NCBI GenBank assembly: GCA_025774845.1
Contig: JALGZP010000026.1
Span: forward strand, 1 to 34,001
Reading direction: 5' to 3'
Source of the DNA: a bacterium
Lineage (GTDB): Bacteria; Arandabacterota; Arandabacteria; Arandabacterales; Arandabacteraceae
Length of the DNA: 34,001 bases
The translations under genes and the position numbers were made by a program. Under the pieces are notes generated by a model that did no database searches, was not told the DNA's origin, and was given only the letters and a program-made list of their open reading frames with translations. Positions 32,626 to 34,001 of this stretch are shown one piece after another. How positions within the stretch are numbered: the first letter of the stretch is position 1; every line of letters starts with the position of its first letter.

Positions 32626-33825
32626 ATGATCTCCGAACCCAACGGAGATAGTCTTGGCGAGACGAAGGAATTCAAGACTCTATCCCCCGGTACGCTGATT
32701 TCTCATTTCAGGGTTGTGGAGAAAATCGGCGCAGGAGGGATGGGTGTTGTGTACAAGGCGGAGGACACAAGACTCAAGCGTACTGTGGCACTTAAGTTCC
32801 TGCCGCCGCAACTTACCTGCGACGCTGGTGCCAGGGCCCGCTTCGAGCATGAGGCCCAATCCGCCTCAGCCCTCAATCATCCGAACATCACAACAATCCA
32901 CGAGATCGCTGAGTCCGAGGGCCGGTGCTTCATTGCGATGGAATACATCGAAGGGAAGACGGTCAAGGATCTCATCAAAGAAGGCAAACTCTCGATTGAT
33001 AAGGTACTCGATATATCTCTCCAGATAGCAGAAGGCTTGGACGCCGCGCACAAGAAGGGCGTCGTTCACCGGGATATCAAGTCGGACAACATCATGGTGA
33101 CCTCCGAGGGCAAGGTGAAGATTACCGACTTCGGGCTTGCCAAACTCAAGGGGGCGACGAAACTCACCAAGAGCGGGACAACTGTAGGCACACTCCATTA
33201 TATGTCTCCCGAGCAGGCACAGGGTGAGGAGTTGGACCGGAGGAGCGATCTTTTTTCATTCGGCGTGGTTTTCTATGAGATGGTGACGGGACGGTTGCCG
33301 TTCAAGGGTGAATACGAACAGGCGATAGTCTATTCCATTCTCAATGATACCCCGGAACCGCTGGCCAGGTATAAGGCAGATGTACCGGACGGGTTTCAAC
33401 GGATAGCCAGGAAGGTTCTGGAAAAGGACAGACAGGAGAGGTATCAGCATGCCGACGGCCTGGCCGCTGACCTAAGACATGAGAAACGAATCATGGGACA
33501 CGAGAAGACGGTTGAGATGCCTAAGACGGTTGTACCCAAGAGCCGCAAGAAAGCGTACCTCCGGTTTCTGGTTCCGGCCGCAATCGTCACTGTCATCGTG
33601 CTGCTTCTTTTTGTTTTCGAGCCATTCAGGCTGGAGTTGGGTCCACGAAAGGAAGCCGCGGCCCGGGAGAACTCCCTGGCTGTCATGTACTTCGACAATG
33701 TGCTGGACCCCGGAGACCAGGATAAGATTGCCCACATGATCACAAGCCTGCTGATAACGGATCTCTCCGAGTCGGAATACATACAGGTACGGTCGCATCT
33801 CAGGTTGCCGATAAGGCCGGTGTGA
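32626..33825 (+). CDS. Membrane Ser/Thr protein kinase, truncated by a frame break
   Basis: Hanks-type kinase, 399 residues as read. The ATG at 32626 has GGGAGG about nine bases upstream. Kinase about 28-285: GAGGMGVVY (36-44), Lys57, HRD (148-150), DFG (168-170), SPEQ (194-197), all intact. A single transmembrane helix (about 312-330) follows a basic linker, so the kinase faces the cytoplasm. Outside begins a TolB/FlgO-like domain (NSLAVMYFDNVL, then LLITDLSESEYIQV). After Val388 the frame continues only 11 more residues, unrelated to the family, and stops at 33825. The rest of the domain is present in another frame just downstream (next feature). The kinase in this window at 19599-21863 has a matching domain without the break. 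The kinase part could still function; the sensor part is interrupted. Confidence 0.85.
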   Translation: MISEPNGDSLGETKEFKTLSPGTLISHFRVVEKIGAGGMGVVYKAEDTRLKRTVALKFLPPQLTCDAGARARFEHEAQSASALNHPNITTIHEIAESEGRCFIAMEYIEGKTVKDLIKEGKLSIDKVLDISLQIAEGLDAAHKKGVVHRDIKSDNIMVTSEGKVKITDFGLAKLKGATKLTKSGTTVGTLHYMSPEQAQGEELDRRSDLFSFGVVFYEMVTGRLPFKGEYEQAIVYSILNDTPEPLARYKADVPDGFQRIARKVLEKDRQERYQHADGLAADLRHEKRIMGHEKTVEMPKTVVPKSRKKAYLRFLVPAAIVTVIVLLLFVFEPFRLELGPRKEAAARENSLAVMYFDNVLDPGDQDKIAHMITSLLITDLSESEYIQVRSHLRLPIRPV

Positions 33826-34001
33826 GATGGATTCTTACCGGGGAGCTTCTGCGCACAGAGCCAGATATAACTCTAACCTCCGACATTTCTGACGCCGGGA
33901 CGGGTGAAATCGTCGCCAGCCAGCGTATTACGGCTGATGCCGGTGAGGATCTCTTCGCCGTAGTTGACAGATTGTCCGCACTGATAAAGGAGGATCTATC
34001 G
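33786..34001 (+). pseudogene. Out-of-frame remainder of the second kinase's TolB-like domain, runs off window
   Basis: Frame 33795 onward reads ASQVADKAGVRWILTGELL, then ITLTSDISDAGTGEIVASQRIT and LFAVVDRLSALIKEDLS, open to the window edge. It aligns with SRQVGQTLGVQYILEGSVRK and following residues of the other kinase here, so it is the missing half of the same domain. It has no start codon with a ribosome site of its own. It overlaps the last codons of the truncated frame. Either a recent deletion with frameshift or a sequencing/assembly error. Confidence 0.75.

Noticed and set aside
1-34001. CRISPR arrays, tRNAs, insertion sequences, integrases, toxin-antitoxin pairs
   Set aside because: Looked for on both strands; no direct-repeat arrays, no tRNA-like cloverleaf ends, and no transposase or integrase motifs found by eye.

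Overview
The window is moderately GC-rich, gene-dense bacterial DNA with no rRNA, tRNA, CRISPR array, phage or transposase that I can see. Five secreted proteins end in the same FlgD-like / type IX-style C-terminal domain (a P-N-P-F entry, a central VTGR-like turn, then G-[IV]-Y-F and a basic last strand). Together with Ser/Thr kinases fused to TolB-like domains, lipoprotein sulfatase-like enzymes and GEVED-type surface proteins, this points to an uncultured lineage of the FCB superphylum type (the Krumholzibacteriota, Eisenbacteria and Latescibacterota kind). The lineage is an inference from gene content only.

Layout. 1-1192 (-): front part of a bifunctional glutamate formimidoyltransferase / formimino-THF cyclodeaminase, running off the left edge. 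1550-3870 (+): a secreted metzincin-type metalloprotease with a PPC-like domain and sorting tail, then a small exported SH3 protein. 3904-5100 (-): an exported serpin. 5297-9106 (+): a secreted metallophosphoesterase with sorting tail, then an exported ankyrin-repeat / metallo-beta-lactamase-fold fusion. 9221-11026 (-): oligoendopeptidase F. 11173-11916 (+): TauE/SafE permease. 11921-17252 (-): an operon of glucose-6-phosphate isomerase and two tandem lipoproteins of the alkaline phosphatase/sulfatase superfamily. 17438-19588 (+): a large lipoprotein. 19599-23265 (-): a zinc-ribbon Ser/Thr kinase with TolB-like and TPR regions, a flavodoxin-fold reductase, and a membrane HExxH protein. 23611-26716 (+): a two-copy GEVED surface protein with a strong terminator, then a ZIP-like membrane protein. 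26719-29034 (-): a gingipain-like (C25-like) secreted protein. 29347-32502 (+): an M6-type secreted metalloprotease. 32626-34001 (+): a second Ser/Thr kinase whose reading frame is broken near 33789.

How it fits together. Most genes encode exported proteins: three secreted protease-like proteins, a protease inhibitor, phosphoesterase and sulfatase-like hydrolases, and cell-surface display proteins, with two kinases that may sense or signal. This suits a particle- or protein-degrading heterotroph. Most genes look like single transcription units. Consensus-like sigma70 promoters, several with an extended -10 (TGn), can be read in front of many of them. Points worth a second look are the frame-breaking deletion in the terminal kinase, two probable non-canonical start codons (ATA and CTG), the ankyrin/MBL fusion, the Thr-for-Cys active sites in the paired sulfatase-like lipoproteins, and a gingipain-like protein lacking the usual catalytic pair. 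I do not see a clear undescribed multi-gene defence or mobile system.
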